From: CAVVYA01 sp963752345
GTDB taxonomy: Bacteria; Pseudomonadota; Alphaproteobacteria; SMXQ01
Assembly (NCBI GenBank): GCA_963752345.1
Contig: CAVVYA010000002.1
Coordinates: 496,001-560,000 of the forward strand
Length of the DNA: 64,000 nucleotides
Direction of reading: 5' to 3'
This document shows, one piece after another, positions 49,986 to 59,613 of the stretch (position 1 is its first letter; each line of letters opens with the position of its first letter). The position numbers and the translations under genes were made by a program. A model generated the notes under the pieces. The model saw only the letters and a list, made by a program, of their open reading frames with translations, ran no database searches and was not told the origin of the DNA.

Positions 49986-51390
49986 CTATGCGGAGCGGCC
50001 GGCCGCGGACTGAGGACGCGCGGACTGGCGCAGCATGGCGACGAGGGGGCCGGCATCGTCCAGGGTCTCCAGCCGGTCGACCAGGTTGGCGACGGCGTCG
50101 ATGCGGGAGCGATCGAGAACGCGACCTGCCGTGGCGCGGTATTTTCGCTCGAGTTCGTCGGGAGAGGCCGGATGCGCGGCGGTGCCTTTGCGAAACGGCT
50201 GATGCTCCTCGAACTTGGCGCCGTTCTGCAATTCCACCGTGATGCGGCTGCCTTGGGCGTATGCGCCCACGGCCGCCGGATCGGCATAGACCTCGACCTT
50301 GTGCGCGAAGGCGGCAATCGCCGGGTCCGTCCACAGGCTGGGGCTCCATGTAGAGCTCGAGGTCGTTGCGCCCGTGGATCATGCGGAGCGCCAGGCTGAA
50401 GGCCATGCTGAACTGCGCGCTGACGACGTCCGACGGAAGAATGATGCCGGCGCCGTGCTTGAGCGTATAGGGCTGCACCCCGACCTTGACCGCCTTGACC
50501 TCGTCCGCTTTGAACCGCTCGCGGTCGAGCAACGTCCCGAAGCCCTCGATCGAACTGTGAAGGCCGCCCAGGGTCGGCCAAAGCTTCATCGACATGACTT
50601 TCGGGAAGATGAACTCGGTGCCGAGATTGGTGTCGATCTTCTCCTCGCGGGCGAAATCGACGAAGGTATGGAAGACGCCTCCGCGCGGCGATTCGAAGAT
50701 GCTCCTTGGCGCCGTGAGGCCCTTCTGCGCGAGCAGCGCCGCCTGCATGCCGCCGCGCGCACCCAGCCCGGCGTGCATCCGCTTTACCGCGCCGCCGCCT
50801 TGGTCGTATTCGTTGGTGCCGGAGGAATGACTGGCCGCGATGCCGAAGCCATGAACGAGTTGCTCCTCGCTCAAGCCGAGCAGTTTTCCCGTGACTGCGG
50901 CGGCGGTGAATGTGCCGATGACGCACTGGTTGTGAAACCCGCGCTCGATGAGCTGAGGCATGATCGCCTCGTAAATGCGCAGGTGGATCTCATAGCCGAG
51001 CGCCACGGCCGTGATGATGTCGCGTCCGCTGGCGCCCTTGTGCTGCGCCAAGGCAAAGGCGACGGGAATGGAGGCCGCGCCGGCATGGCCGAAATCGTCC
51101 AGCTCGCAGCCATGACCGAAGGTCGCATTGACGAAGGCGGCGTCCAGAACGGCGAGCTGCGTGTCCGTCCCGACCACCGTGCAACGGCCGGGCGCGCCGT
51201 GCTCGGCCGCGTAGTCATAGACGATGCGGTTCCAAGGCAGGGTCGAGGCGATCAACTGGCAGCCGATTTGATCCAGGACGCATTCCTTGATCCTGGTCAA
51301 TTCACTCGGCGACAGATCCTCGAACCGGCAGTCGGCGACGAACTTGGACAATCTCTCGGAAACCGTCGTCTTGGAATCGGATACCGTCAT
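49986..51390 (-). CDS. MmgE/PrpD family protein
   Basis: About 467 residues. PrpD-type proteins are hydratases/dehydratases of 2-methylcitrate or similar tricarboxylates, though most members are uncharacterised. The family core is present: LDQIGCQLIASTLPWN, NATFGHGCELDDFGHAG, AVALGYEIHLRI, ASHSSGTNEYDQGG and MSMKLWPTLGGLHSS. One extra base near 50,345 shifts the frame; the other frame reads TDPAIAAFAHKVEVYADP and ends QSARPQSAAGRSA at 49986. It is divergent from the TctCBA transporter operon, which suggests it acts on the imported carboxylate. Confidence 0.88.
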
Positions 51391-51632
51391 ATCGCTACCT
51401 TCTAAAAACGTCCGCGCGCCGCTGCATGCGACCGAGGCGCGCGATCCTGTGGGCAAGCGACCGGATCACCCATCCGGAGCGGAGCGTCTGTCGTGCCGCT
51501 CATCGCTTCGTGTGCATTAGAAAGAGACAGGAGATTCGGGCCGTGTTAAATCGAGCATGGCTATCGTGTGCTGGAAACGACTCTAAAGTCATTCCAGAAT
51601 GGCGCCAAAAGAATAATTGAGGGGAGGAGACC

Positions 51633-52595
51633 ATGTCAAAATTGACGAGATGGATGTGGGCTGTTGCCTGCCTGGGGAGTTTCCTCGGCGCAAGCTCGGC
51701 GCAGGCTTTCCCGGACAAGCCGGTGCGTATCGTTGTCGGCTATGCGCCGGGCGGCGGCGTGGACGCGGTGGCGCGCATGCTTGCCGACAAGCTGTCGGCG
51801 AAATGGGGTAAGGCGGTGATCGTCGAGAACCGCGCCGGCGCATCGGGAACGATTGCGGAGGCGGATGTCGCGCGCTCGGCGCCCGACGGCCATTCGCTGG
51901 TGCTGGTGTCCAACGCGTTCGTGGTGGTGCCCAATCTCCTGAAGTTGACCTATAAGCCGAGCAATTTCGCGCCGATCACCCAAGTGACGCAGTCGCCGGA
52001 TCTACTGGTCATCAATCCCAAGTTTCTTCCCGTTGCATCGACCCAGGAGCTGATCGCCCTGGCGAAGTCGAAACCGGGATTTCTGAATTACGGCGGCTCC
52101 GGCCCCGGGTCGTCCAATGCGCTTTCCATGCAGATCTTCAACAGCCAGCTCGGCTTGAACATGGTCCAGGTGGACTATGGCGGCACGGCTCAGATCGTCA
52201 CGGCCCTTCTCAGCGGCGAGATCCAACTGGCTTTCGGTTCGCAGTCCGGTTTCGGTGGGCAGATCGCCGCCGGCACGGTGAAAGTGCTCGCCGTCAGCAG
52301 CGCGTCGCGCCTTGCTTCCATGCCCGATGTGCCGACCGTCGCCGAATCGGCGAACCTGCCGGGCTATGAGGAGGGACAATGGCTCGGCATGCTGACCACG
52401 GCCGGCACGCCGAAGGAGATCGTGGCCAAGCTCCACGCGGACATCGTCGAGGCCGCGAAATTGCCCGAGAGCCAGCAGCAGCTTTCCGCGCGCGGTTATA
52501 ACTTCGTCGGCAGCACCCCCGAAGATTTCAGCGCGCTCATCGACAAGCAGCTTGTCCGCTATGCGGAGGTCTTGAAGAAGGCGAATGTCAAGTGA
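51633..52595 (+). CDS. tctC: Tripartite tricarboxylate transporter substrate-binding protein (TctC/Bug)
   Basis: 320 residues with a Sec signal peptide (WMWAVACLGSFLGASSAQA) and predicted cleavage after AQA. The mature protein begins FPDKPVRIVVGYAPGGGVDA, the universal Bug opening that grips a carboxylate, and has NYGGSGPGSSNALSMQIF and VDYGGTAQIVTALLSGEI. It captures an organic acid in the periplasm for the TctAB permease encoded next. An AGGGGAGGAG ribosome-binding site precedes the start. Confidence 0.93.
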   Translation: MSKLTRWMWAVACLGSFLGASSAQAFPDKPVRIVVGYAPGGGVDAVARMLADKLSAKWGKAVIVENRAGASGTIAEADVARSAPDGHSLVLVSNAFVVVPNLLKLTYKPSNFAPITQVTQSPDLLVINPKFLPVASTQELIALAKSKPGFLNYGGSGPGSSNALSMQIFNSQLGLNMVQVDYGGTAQIVTALLSGEIQLAFGSQSGFGGQIAAGTVKVLAVSSASRLASMPDVPTVAESANLPGYEEGQWLGMLTTAGTPKEIVAKLHADIVEAAKLPESQQQLSARGYNFVGSTPEDFSALIDKQLVRYAEVLKKANVK

Positions 52596-52641
52596 TCCGA
52601 GACGCAGCTTCATCGAGGCATAGGAAGGTAGAGCGCTAGCG

Positions 52642-53082
52642 ATGAAGTTGACTAAGAATATGGTGGCGGGAGCGCTGTTCTTCGTTCTCGGCGCCGGTTT
52701 CTTTCTGATCGGCAGGGACTACCCGCTCGGCACCGCGCGGGCGATGGGGCCGGGGTATTTTCCCATGCTCGTCTCGATCGGCGTGATGATCTGCGGCGCC
52801 GCCACGGCCGTTCGCTCCTACATCTACGACGAGGGCATCGCGCTGAAGCTTACCTTCAGCTTGCGGCCCTTCGTTTTTGTCTTCGCGGCGGTGATCGCCT
52901 TCGCGCTGCTCATCGATACGGCCGGGCTGGTCGCGGCGCTCGCCGTGACGGTTGTCCTGAGCCGCCTGGCCGCCCCGAAGGCCAGCGTCCGCGAGTTGTT
53001 CGGCCTGGTTCTCATCATATCGGCAGTCATCATCGGCGTTTTCGTCCTGGCGCTCGGTGTCCCGCTCGCGTTGGGATTCTGA
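52642..53082 (+). CDS. tctB: Tripartite tricarboxylate transporter small membrane subunit (TctB)
   Basis: 146 residues with four predicted membrane helices, the first NMVAGALFFVLGAGFFLIG and the last LFGLVLIISAVIIGVFVLAL. The short motif GTARAMGPGYFPMLVS after helix 1 is typical of TctB. It lies between tctC and tctA; its stop is one base from the tctA start, so they are translationally coupled. Confidence 0.93.
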   Translation: MKLTKNMVAGALFFVLGAGFFLIGRDYPLGTARAMGPGYFPMLVSIGVMICGAATAVRSYIYDEGIALKLTFSLRPFVFVFAAVIAFALLIDTAGLVAALAVTVVLSRLAAPKASVRELFGLVLIISAVIIGVFVLALGVPLALGF

Positions 53083-53083
53083 G

Positions 53084-54583
53084 ATGGAGATGGTGTCCAA
53101 TCTGGCGCTGGGTTTCAGCGTTGCCGTAAGCCCGATGAACCTTTTCTACTGCTTCGTCGGGGTCCTTATGGGGACCCTCGTCGGAGTCCTGCCCGGAGTC
53201 GGCACGCTGGTGACGATGGCCGTGCTGCTGCCTCTCACCTTCGGCCTGCCCACCGAGGGCGCGCTGATCATGCTCGCCGGAATCTACTACGGCGCCCAGT
53301 ATGGCGGTTCGACGACGGCGATCCTCGTCAATTTGCCCGGCGAATCCGCGTCGGCGGTGACCTGCATCGACGGTTACAGGATGGCGAGACAAGGCCGCGC
53401 CGGCCCGGCGCTCGCGATCGCCGCCATCGCCTCGTTCTTCGCCGGCTGCGTCGGCACCCTCGTGATCGCCGCGCTGGCCAAGCCCATCGCGGGACTCGCC
53501 TTGCTGTTTCGCGCGCCGGAATATTTCTCCCTCATCGTTCTCGTCATCTGCTGCGCAGCGACGCTGGTGGCTGGTTCTGTCTTCAAGGGGCTGGCGGTGG
53601 TCCTGCTCGGCGTTCTCCTGGGCACGGTCGGGACTGACGTCTCCAGCGGCATCGCCCGCTTCACACTCGGTCTGCCGGGCCTGTTTGACGGCATCAATCT
53701 CGCGGTCGTCGCGATGGGGCTGTTCGCGTTCGGCGAAATCATTTCAAATCTGGAAGCGCCCACCGACCGCAGCGTACTCACGTCGAAGATCGGTCGCTTG
53801 ATGCCGTCGCGCGATGATTTCAGGAGCTCGCTGAAGCCGATCCTGCGCGGCACCGGGCTCGGCGCAATCCTCGGCATCCTGCCCGGGATCGGTCCGACCA
53901 TCAGCGCCTACACGGCCTATATGGCCGAGAAGATGGTGAGCAAGACGCCGGAGCGCTTCGGCAAGGGCGCGATCGAAGGCGTCGCCGCGCCCGAGGCGGC
54001 CAACAATGCGGCCGCACAGACATCGTTCATTCCGACGCTTTCTTTAGGGGTGCCGCACGGCGGCAGCATGGCGCTGCTGCTCGGCGCCTTCATGATTTAT
54101 GGAATCACGCCGGGGCCTCAGGTCATGACCAGCCACCCCGGCCTGTTCTGGGGACTGATCGTCAGCATGTGGATTGGCAATCTGGTGCTGGTGATTCTCA
54201 ACCTGCCCCTGGTCGGTGTTTGGGCGTCGTTGCTGAAGGCGCCCTATCGGTGGCTTTTTCCGGCCATTATCGCGGTGGCATGCACCGGCCTTTACACCGT
54301 CAATCTGAGTTCGAGCGATATCCTGCTGGCGGCCGTATTCGGCGTGCTTGGCTATTTGTTCATCAAGCTCGATTGCCAGCCGGCGCCGCTGATCCTCGGT
54401 TTCGTGCTGGGGCCGATGCTCGAGGTGTATTTCCGGCGCGCCATGCTCGTATCACGCGGCGATCCCACCGTGTTCATCACGGAACCGCTGAGCGCAGTTT
54501 TTCTCGGCGCGGCGGTTATCGTGCTCGCCTGCACGCTTGTGCCGATGATCCGCCGCGGGAAAGACGTGGCATTAGCCGAATAG
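53084..54583 (+). CDS. tctA: Tripartite tricarboxylate transporter large permease (TctA)
   Basis: 499 residues with about 12 membrane helices, intact. Two conserved Gly/Pro-rich loops are the hallmark: GTLVGVLPGVGTLVTMAVLL near residue 35 and GAILGILPGIGPTISAYTAY near residue 265, followed by KTPERFGKGAIEGVAAPEAA and TLSLGVPHGGSMALLLGAF. It forms the sodium- or proton-coupled channel with TctB, fed by TctC. It is convergent with a TauD-like gene. Confidence 0.95.
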   Translation: MEMVSNLALGFSVAVSPMNLFYCFVGVLMGTLVGVLPGVGTLVTMAVLLPLTFGLPTEGALIMLAGIYYGAQYGGSTTAILVNLPGESASAVTCIDGYRMARQGRAGPALAIAAIASFFAGCVGTLVIAALAKPIAGLALLFRAPEYFSLIVLVICCAATLVAGSVFKGLAVVLLGVLLGTVGTDVSSGIARFTLGLPGLFDGINLAVVAMGLFAFGEIISNLEAPTDRSVLTSKIGRLMPSRDDFRSSLKPILRGTGLGAILGILPGIGPTISAYTAYMAEKMVSKTPERFGKGAIEGVAAPEAANNAAAQTSFIPTLSLGVPHGGSMALLLGAFMIYGITPGPQVMTSHPGLFWGLIVSMWIGNLVLVILNLPLVGVWASLLKAPYRWLFPAIIAVACTGLYTVNLSSSDILLAAVFGVLGYLFIKLDCQPAPLILGFVLGPMLEVYFRRAMLVSRGDPTVFITEPLSAVFLGAAVIVLACTLVPMIRRGKDVALAE

Positions 54584-54608
54584 GGCGCGGTTGGCGGCCT
54601 TGCGCCGC

Positions 54609-55484
54609 TCAGAACGGCTTGTCGCCCTGGATCACGACGCGGCGGAGCAGGCGGCGCTCCTGGTCGCTGAAATCGGTGCGCGCGTGCAGGGTGCAGCGGT
54701 TGTCCCACAGCACCAGGTCGCCGACGCGCCACTTGTGATCGTAGATGAAGGCCGGGTTTTCCATATGGTCGAACAGGCGCGCGAGCAGGGCGGCGCTCTC
54801 GGCCTCGTCCATGCCCTCGATCGACCAGGTCATCAGCCGGTTGACGAACAGCGCCTTGCGCCCGGTGTCGGGATGGGTGCGCACCATCGGATGCACGTAG
54901 TTCGGATGGACCGAGAAATCCGGCTTGTTGCCCTCGCGGCTGGTCGAGCCGTAGAGGAAGACGTTGAGCGCCTTGGCGCCGTCGATCTTCGCCTTGATGT
55001 CGGCCGGCAGCGATTCGTAGGCCTTGTAGGTATTGAGAAACTGCGTGTCGCCGCCCACCGACGGAATTTCGATGGCGTAGAGAAACGTGCCCTTGGCCGG
55101 TTTCTCGATGTAGCACATGTCCGAGTGGAACTGCATCTCGCCGTCGGGCAGCGAGCCGATCAGCTTGCCGTCCTTGCGGATGTTGGACACCAGCATGATC
55201 TCGGGATGGCGCACCTCGCCGCTTTCCGCGCGCATGGCGGCGGGCCGCGGGCGGCTTTGCAGGGCGCCGAAGCGGCGGGCGAAGCGCACCTGGTCGTCTT
55301 CGCTCAGGTCCTGGCTCCGGAACAGCAGGATGAGGTTGTCGTGCCACGCCCGCTCGACGAGGGCGAAGCTCTCGTCGTCGATCTCGCGGGTGAGATCGAG
55401 GCCGCGGATCTCGGCGCCGAGCGCGTCGGACAGTGGGACGATCTCGATGCCGGCGGTGGACTCCTTGGTGACGACGCTGCTCAT
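54609..55484 (-). CDS. TauD/TfdA-family 2-oxoglutarate-dependent dioxygenase (copy 1)
   Basis: 291 residues. Non-heme iron enzyme with the facial triad visible as HxD in GEMQFHSDMCYIEKP (about residue 115) and the distal His in NRCTLHARTDFSD, followed by Arg residues for 2-oxoglutarate (RRLLRRVVIQGDK). It begins IEIVPLSDALGAEIRGLDLT, as in TauD. It hydroxylates a carboxylated or sulfonated substrate, often freeing a group. Its neighbour 10 bp upstream is a close paralogue, and it shares strand with the catabolic genes. Confidence 0.92.
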   Translation of the reverse strand: MSSVVTKESTAGIEIVPLSDALGAEIRGLDLTREIDDESFALVERAWHDNLILLFRSQDLSEDDQVRFARRFGALQSRPRPAAMRAESGEVRHPEIMLVSNIRKDGKLIGSLPDGEMQFHSDMCYIEKPAKGTFLYAIEIPSVGGDTQFLNTYKAYESLPADIKAKIDGAKALNVFLYGSTSREGNKPDFSVHPNYVHPMVRTHPDTGRKALFVNRLMTWSIEGMDEAESAALLARLFDHMENPAFIYDHKWRVGDLVLWDNRCTLHARTDFSDQERRLLRRVVIQGDKPF

Positions 55485-55494
55485 CGCGGCTTCC

Positions 55495-56358
55495 TTATTC
55501 CGGGCGCTCGCCGGCGATGGTCAGGCGGCGCATCAGGCGCAATTCCTCGACCGGGAAATCGCGCCGCGCATGGACCAGGCAGCGGTTGTCCCACAGCAGC
55601 ACGTCGCCGACCTGCCATTTGTGCTCGTAGACGAATTCCGGCCGCTCGATGTGGTCGAACAGGAAGTTCAGGATGCGGCGGCTTTCCTCGGCCGGCATGC
55701 CGACGATTTCCTGGGTCATCAGCCGGTTGACGTAGAGCGCCTTGCGACCGGTATCGGGATGGGTGCGGAACACCGGATGGGCGTAGCTCGCCACATCCTC
55801 GGCCGACTTCTTCGTATCGTTCTCGTCGGCCTTCTGGCTGTTGTAGGTGAAGGCATGCAGCGCCTTCTTGCCCGCGAGCTGCCGCTTGAGGTCGTCGGGC
55901 AGGGTCTCGTAGGCTTTGTACATGTTGGCGAAGGCGGTATCGCCGCCGGTCGAGGGGATGGCGACGGCATAGAGCATGGTCGCCTTGCTCGGCACCTCGA
56001 TATAGATGCCGTCCGAATGAAACTCGATTTCGCCCTCCGGCAGGCTGCCGACGAACTTGCCGTCCTTCTTGATGTTGGTGACCAGCATCAGATAGGGATG
56101 CTCGCCGTTCTGCTTGTCGGCGAAGCGCGACCACGGCGCGACCGCGCCGAAGCGCTGGCCGAATTCGACCTGCTGGTCGCCGCTGAAGGTCTGGTTGCGT
56201 AACAGTATGAGCCCGTAGCGATGCCAGGCGGCGAGAATCTCCGCGAAGGTCGCGTCGTCGAGCGGGTGGGCGAGGTCGACACCCAGGATCTCCGCGCCGA
56301 GCGCGTCGGAGAGCGGCCGGATGTCGATGTGCGGCTGTGTACTCAGAACTGTGTTCAT
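55495..56358 (-). CDS. TauD/TfdA-family 2-oxoglutarate-dependent dioxygenase (copy 2)
   Basis: 287 residues from ATG 56358. Same architecture as the gene that follows it: IDIRPLSDALGAEILGVDLA at the start, triad in EIEFHSDGIYIEVP and NRCLVHARRDFPV, and the shared HPDTGRKALYVNRLMTQEIV. Roughly half of the residues match copy 1, pointing to tandem duplication with divergence at the substrate-facing loops (QKADENDTKKSAEDV against STSREGNKPDFSV). The two may act on related substrates. Confidence 0.92.
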   Translation of the reverse strand: MNTVLSTQPHIDIRPLSDALGAEILGVDLAHPLDDATFAEILAAWHRYGLILLRNQTFSGDQQVEFGQRFGAVAPWSRFADKQNGEHPYLMLVTNIKKDGKFVGSLPEGEIEFHSDGIYIEVPSKATMLYAVAIPSTGGDTAFANMYKAYETLPDDLKRQLAGKKALHAFTYNSQKADENDTKKSAEDVASYAHPVFRTHPDTGRKALYVNRLMTQEIVGMPAEESRRILNFLFDHIERPEFVYEHKWQVGDVLLWDNRCLVHARRDFPVEELRLMRRLTIAGERPE

Positions 56359-56448
56359 CGATCCCTGTCGGCACGCCAAGGCGCGCGCCTGTCCGTTGCG
56401 AGTGGAAGGGCTTTATCTTAGGACAGGGATGACGCCGCCGCCAAGCGG

Positions 56449-58089
56449 TTAAGCTTGTTCCGATACCTTGCGGATCGGCCGCTGCATGAAGGTCGGCACA
56501 TGGTCGCCGAAGCTCAGCACGGGCCGATCGTCATGATCGTTCCGGTCGCGCCGGTTGGACCGTTCCGGACGCTCCGAACGCGGCCGTTCCGGACGCGCGG
56601 CTCTGTCACGTTCCGGGCGCGCCGCTGTGTTTCGTTCAGGGCGCGCGGATGTGTCTTGCTCCGGACGGTCGGAACGCTCGCGCTCGGGACGCGGGCGGCG
56701 TTCGCCGCGGCCCCGGGTGCGTTCGCGCGGCGGCTTGCCGTCCGACCGGTCGTGGCGTTCGACGGACGGCGGCGCTTCGACCGCAGCCTCTGTGACGGGG
56801 GCAATATGTTCCGCCTCGCTCAGCGGTTCGGCATGGGCCGGAATCGTTTCGGCATGCTCGCGACCGCGTCCGCGGCGCTTGCGGTCGCCGCCGCGCTCCG
56901 CGCCACGGCCACCGCGGCGGCCCTTCGGCGCTTCGGCGGCTTCCGCCGCTTCGTCGATGACAGGTGCGCCGGGCACCTCGAAGGGCGGGATCTGCTTGCC
57001 GATCAGCCGGGTGATCGCGCCGACGAATTTGTGATCGTCCGGTGTCGCCAAGGTAAAGGCGCGGCCTTCGCGCCCGGCGCGGCCGGTTCGTCCGATGCGG
57101 TGGACATAATCCTCCGCATGGATCGGCACGTCGAAGTTGAACACGTGCGACAGGCCGACCACGTCCAGTCCGCGGCCGGCGACGTCCGTCGCCACGAGCA
57201 GCGTGATCTCGCCGTTCTTGAAGGCGGCCAAAGTCTCGGTGCGCGAGGCCTGGGCCATGTCGCCATGCATCGGCGCGGCGGACAGGCCGTGGCGCTTGAG
57301 CGATTTGGCGAGCACGTCGACGTCGCGCTTGCGGTTGCAGAAAATCAGCGCGTTCTGCGGCTTCTCGCTGGCGATCAGCGCGCGCAGGGTTTCGCGCTTG
57401 AGAAAATCCTTGCCCGAGGAGCGCACCAGGAAGTGCTTCACGGTTTCGGCGGCCGAGGTCGTGGGCGAAACGCTGATCTGCTTGGGATTGATCAGGAAGG
57501 CGTCGGCGAGGCGGCGCACTTCGGGTGGGAAGGTGGCGGAGAAGAACAGGGTCTGGCGGATCTTGGGCAGGAACGAGACGATGCGCTCGACGTCGGGGAT
57601 GAAGCCCATGTCGAGCATGCGGTCGGCTTCGTCGATCACCAGGACCTTGACGTCGTTGAGCAGGATGCGGCCGCGCTCGAAATGGTCGATCAGGCGGCCC
57701 GGCGTGGCGATCAGCACGTCGACGCCGCGGTCGAGCTTGGCTTCCTGCGGGCCGAAGGATTCGCCGCCGATGAGCAGCGCCATGGTCAGCTTGTGATGCT
57801 TGCCGTAGGTCTCGAAGCTCTTCGCCACCTGGGCGGCGAGCTCGCGGGTCGGCGCCAGCACGAGCGAGCGCGGCATGCGCGCCTTGGCACGACCGGCGGC
57901 CAGGATCTCGATCATTGGCAGTGTGTAGGAGGCTGTCTTGCCTGTGCCAGTCTGGGCGCAGCCCAGAACATCGCGACCCATGAGGACCAGGGGAATGGCC
58001 TGTTCCTGGATGGGAGTGGGCTCTTTGTAGCCGGCGTCCTCAACGGCTCTGAGGACCTCCGGACTGAGCCCGAGGGCTTCAAAACTCAT
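56449..58089 (-). CDS. rhlE: DEAD-box RNA helicase (RhlE-like)
   Basis: 546 residues from ATG 58089, intact. All motifs are present: Q motif KEPTPIQEQAI, AQTGTGKT, PTRELAAQ, TPGRLIDHF, VIDEADRMLDMGF, SATFPPEV and HRIGRTGRAGREG. The C-terminal tail (about 380-546) is Arg/Glu/Pro-rich with many RPER-type repeats, likely disordered and RNA-binding. Such helicases remodel RNA in ribosome assembly, mRNA decay or cold adaptation. Confidence 0.94.
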   Translation of the reverse strand: MSFEALGLSPEVLRAVEDAGYKEPTPIQEQAIPLVLMGRDVLGCAQTGTGKTASYTLPMIEILAAGRAKARMPRSLVLAPTRELAAQVAKSFETYGKHHKLTMALLIGGESFGPQEAKLDRGVDVLIATPGRLIDHFERGRILLNDVKVLVIDEADRMLDMGFIPDVERIVSFLPKIRQTLFFSATFPPEVRRLADAFLINPKQISVSPTTSAAETVKHFLVRSSGKDFLKRETLRALIASEKPQNALIFCNRKRDVDVLAKSLKRHGLSAAPMHGDMAQASRTETLAAFKNGEITLLVATDVAGRGLDVVGLSHVFNFDVPIHAEDYVHRIGRTGRAGREGRAFTLATPDDHKFVGAITRLIGKQIPPFEVPGAPVIDEAAEAAEAPKGRRGGRGAERGGDRKRRGRGREHAETIPAHAEPLSEAEHIAPVTEAAVEAPPSVERHDRSDGKPPRERTRGRGERRPRPERERSDRPEQDTSARPERNTAARPERDRAARPERPRSERPERSNRRDRNDHDDRPVLSFGDHVPTFMQRPIRKVSEQA

Positions 58090-58242
58090 GCGCTCGTGAA
58101 TCTTCCTTGAAAAGTGGGTTTTAATTCTGCGGTAGAAATGGTGGTTTTTCGCCAAAAGTCAAACACTCAGCGCGCTGGCGTAACCGATTTCGCGCTTTTT
58201 CGCGTAATAGTGGCACCTTACGGCACCATGGTTAACGCTCTG

Positions 58243-58818
58243 TTACGGGACGATCCGGTTGCTACGGTCGCTGTCGCGCCGCGCATCGTCCTTGTTGAAC
58301 GCGGGGAACAACTCGGCGGTGACCTGGCGGATCAGGCGGGCGAAACCATCCTGCGGCACGCCCTCAGGCCCGCCCTTGAGCCATCCTTGAGCCAAGGTGA
58401 GCCACTGGTCATAGCGGCAATAGACGGCCACCACATGGAGTTCAGGCTGCGCGCCGGTGCGGAACGGCACCGCGCCCGGGTTGCGGCAAAGATCGCCGCC
58501 GCTCACATTCGGGCCATTGAACAGCATGACGACCTTGTAGGCCGGATCGTAATTGGTCGGGCGGGTGGTGAAGTTGGTGCGCTGGCCCCAGTTCTGCCCC
58601 TGCATGTTGTTCAGCACCAATTGCTCGAACTGGGCCGGATCCATGGCGAAGGGATTGCCGCGCAGCACCACGTAGGTATCGCGGCCGCCGCCGGCGCGGC
58701 CGAATTCGGTGGGCCGATAGAGCGGCCACACCTCTGACGTGGTGCGCGGAGTCGTGGAAGAACAGGCCGTCAGCAGGGACCCGACGACGAGGCAAAGGCC
58801 GATGAAGAACTTACGCAT
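58243..58818 (-). CDS. Lipoprotein of unknown function, paralogue 1 of 3
   Basis: 191 residues from ATG 58818. Lipoprotein signal RKFFIGLCLVVGSLLTAC with lipobox LTAC. The mature region shares a pattern with the two genes upstream: a start with YRPTEF, then GRDTYVVLRGNP, a central NYDPAYKVVMLFNGP, LCRNPG, VYCRYDQWLT and the end FARLIRQVTAELFP. No known domain is recognised. The shared Cys pair (LCR, YCR) could form a disulfide in the periplasm. Confidence 0.8.
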   Translation of the reverse strand: MRKFFIGLCLVVGSLLTACSSTTPRTTSEVWPLYRPTEFGRAGGGRDTYVVLRGNPFAMDPAQFEQLVLNNMQGQNWGQRTNFTTRPTNYDPAYKVVMLFNGPNVSGGDLCRNPGAVPFRTGAQPELHVVAVYCRYDQWLTLAQGWLKGGPEGVPQDGFARLIRQVTAELFPAFNKDDARRDSDRSNRIVP

Positions 58819-58875
58819 ACGCGACTCCTTGGAGGCCGCCGCGGGAGCGGGCTCGCGCGGCGTCACGGAACGCTG

Positions 58876-59457
58876 TTAGGGGAAATCGGCACCGCCGTTG
58901 TCGCTGTCGCGCTGCGGCCGATCGTCGCGCGCCGGGAAGAGGTCGGTCATGGTCTGTTGAATCAACGACGCGAAGCGGGCGTCGCCCACCGCACTGACGC
59001 CGGCCACGCGCCCGCTGACCTCGGTCAGGGGGGCATCGAAACGGCAGAACGCCGCGAGCACATGGGTGTCTCCACCAGCGGTAGCGGGCGGCACCGTCGC
59101 GTAGGTCGCCGGCTGCCGGCAGAGCTCGCCGGCCTGCGCCGTCACCGGGCCGTTGAACAGCATCACGACCTTGTAGTCGCTGTCGTAGTTGGTTTGTGGC
59201 GTTGCCGTGAAGCGCGTGTTCATGCCGGCGCGATAGCGCTGCATGGTGTCGATCACCGCCTGGCGAAAGGCCGGCTGGTCGGCGCCATAACCGCCGCCCT
59301 GAACGACGACGAAGACGTCGTGTCCGTTGAGAGCGTGCATGCTGTGGGCCGTCCGGTACATCGGGTGGGTTTGGCCGACCGTCGTCACGCCGGTCGGCGC
59401 GCAGGCGCCGAGCGCCAAAACCGTCGCCGCCGCCAGGATAGGGGAACCAGACCGCAT
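58876..59457 (-). CDS. Lipoprotein of unknown function, paralogue 2 of 3
   Basis: 193 residues from ATG 59457. Lipoprotein signal SPILAAATVLALGAC with lipobox LGAC. It aligns over its length with its neighbours: MYRTAHSM, GHDVFVVVQGG, TNYDSDYKVVMLFNGP, ELCRQP, AAFCRFDAPLTEV and FASLIQQTMTDLFPARD. It lies 57 bp upstream of paralogue 1, so the three probably share transcription. Confidence 0.8.
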   Translation of the reverse strand: MRSGSPILAAATVLALGACAPTGVTTVGQTHPMYRTAHSMHALNGHDVFVVVQGGGYGADQPAFRQAVIDTMQRYRAGMNTRFTATPQTNYDSDYKVVMLFNGPVTAQAGELCRQPATYATVPPATAGGDTHVLAAFCRFDAPLTEVSGRVAGVSAVGDARFASLIQQTMTDLFPARDDRPQRDSDNGGADFP

Positions 59458-59613
59458 GGCTAAGCCTCCCGCCAAAGTTGGTCGCTATAAAATATTACTC
59501 CAATTCGGGTGTTGTTAGTCACTTTGATGTGATGGCGTGCCGCTCGCCGGCTATATTGTTGCAGCCATCTGTTGCAAAGGAACAATGGCGAACAGCGCGA
59601 TGCGAACTGCCGA

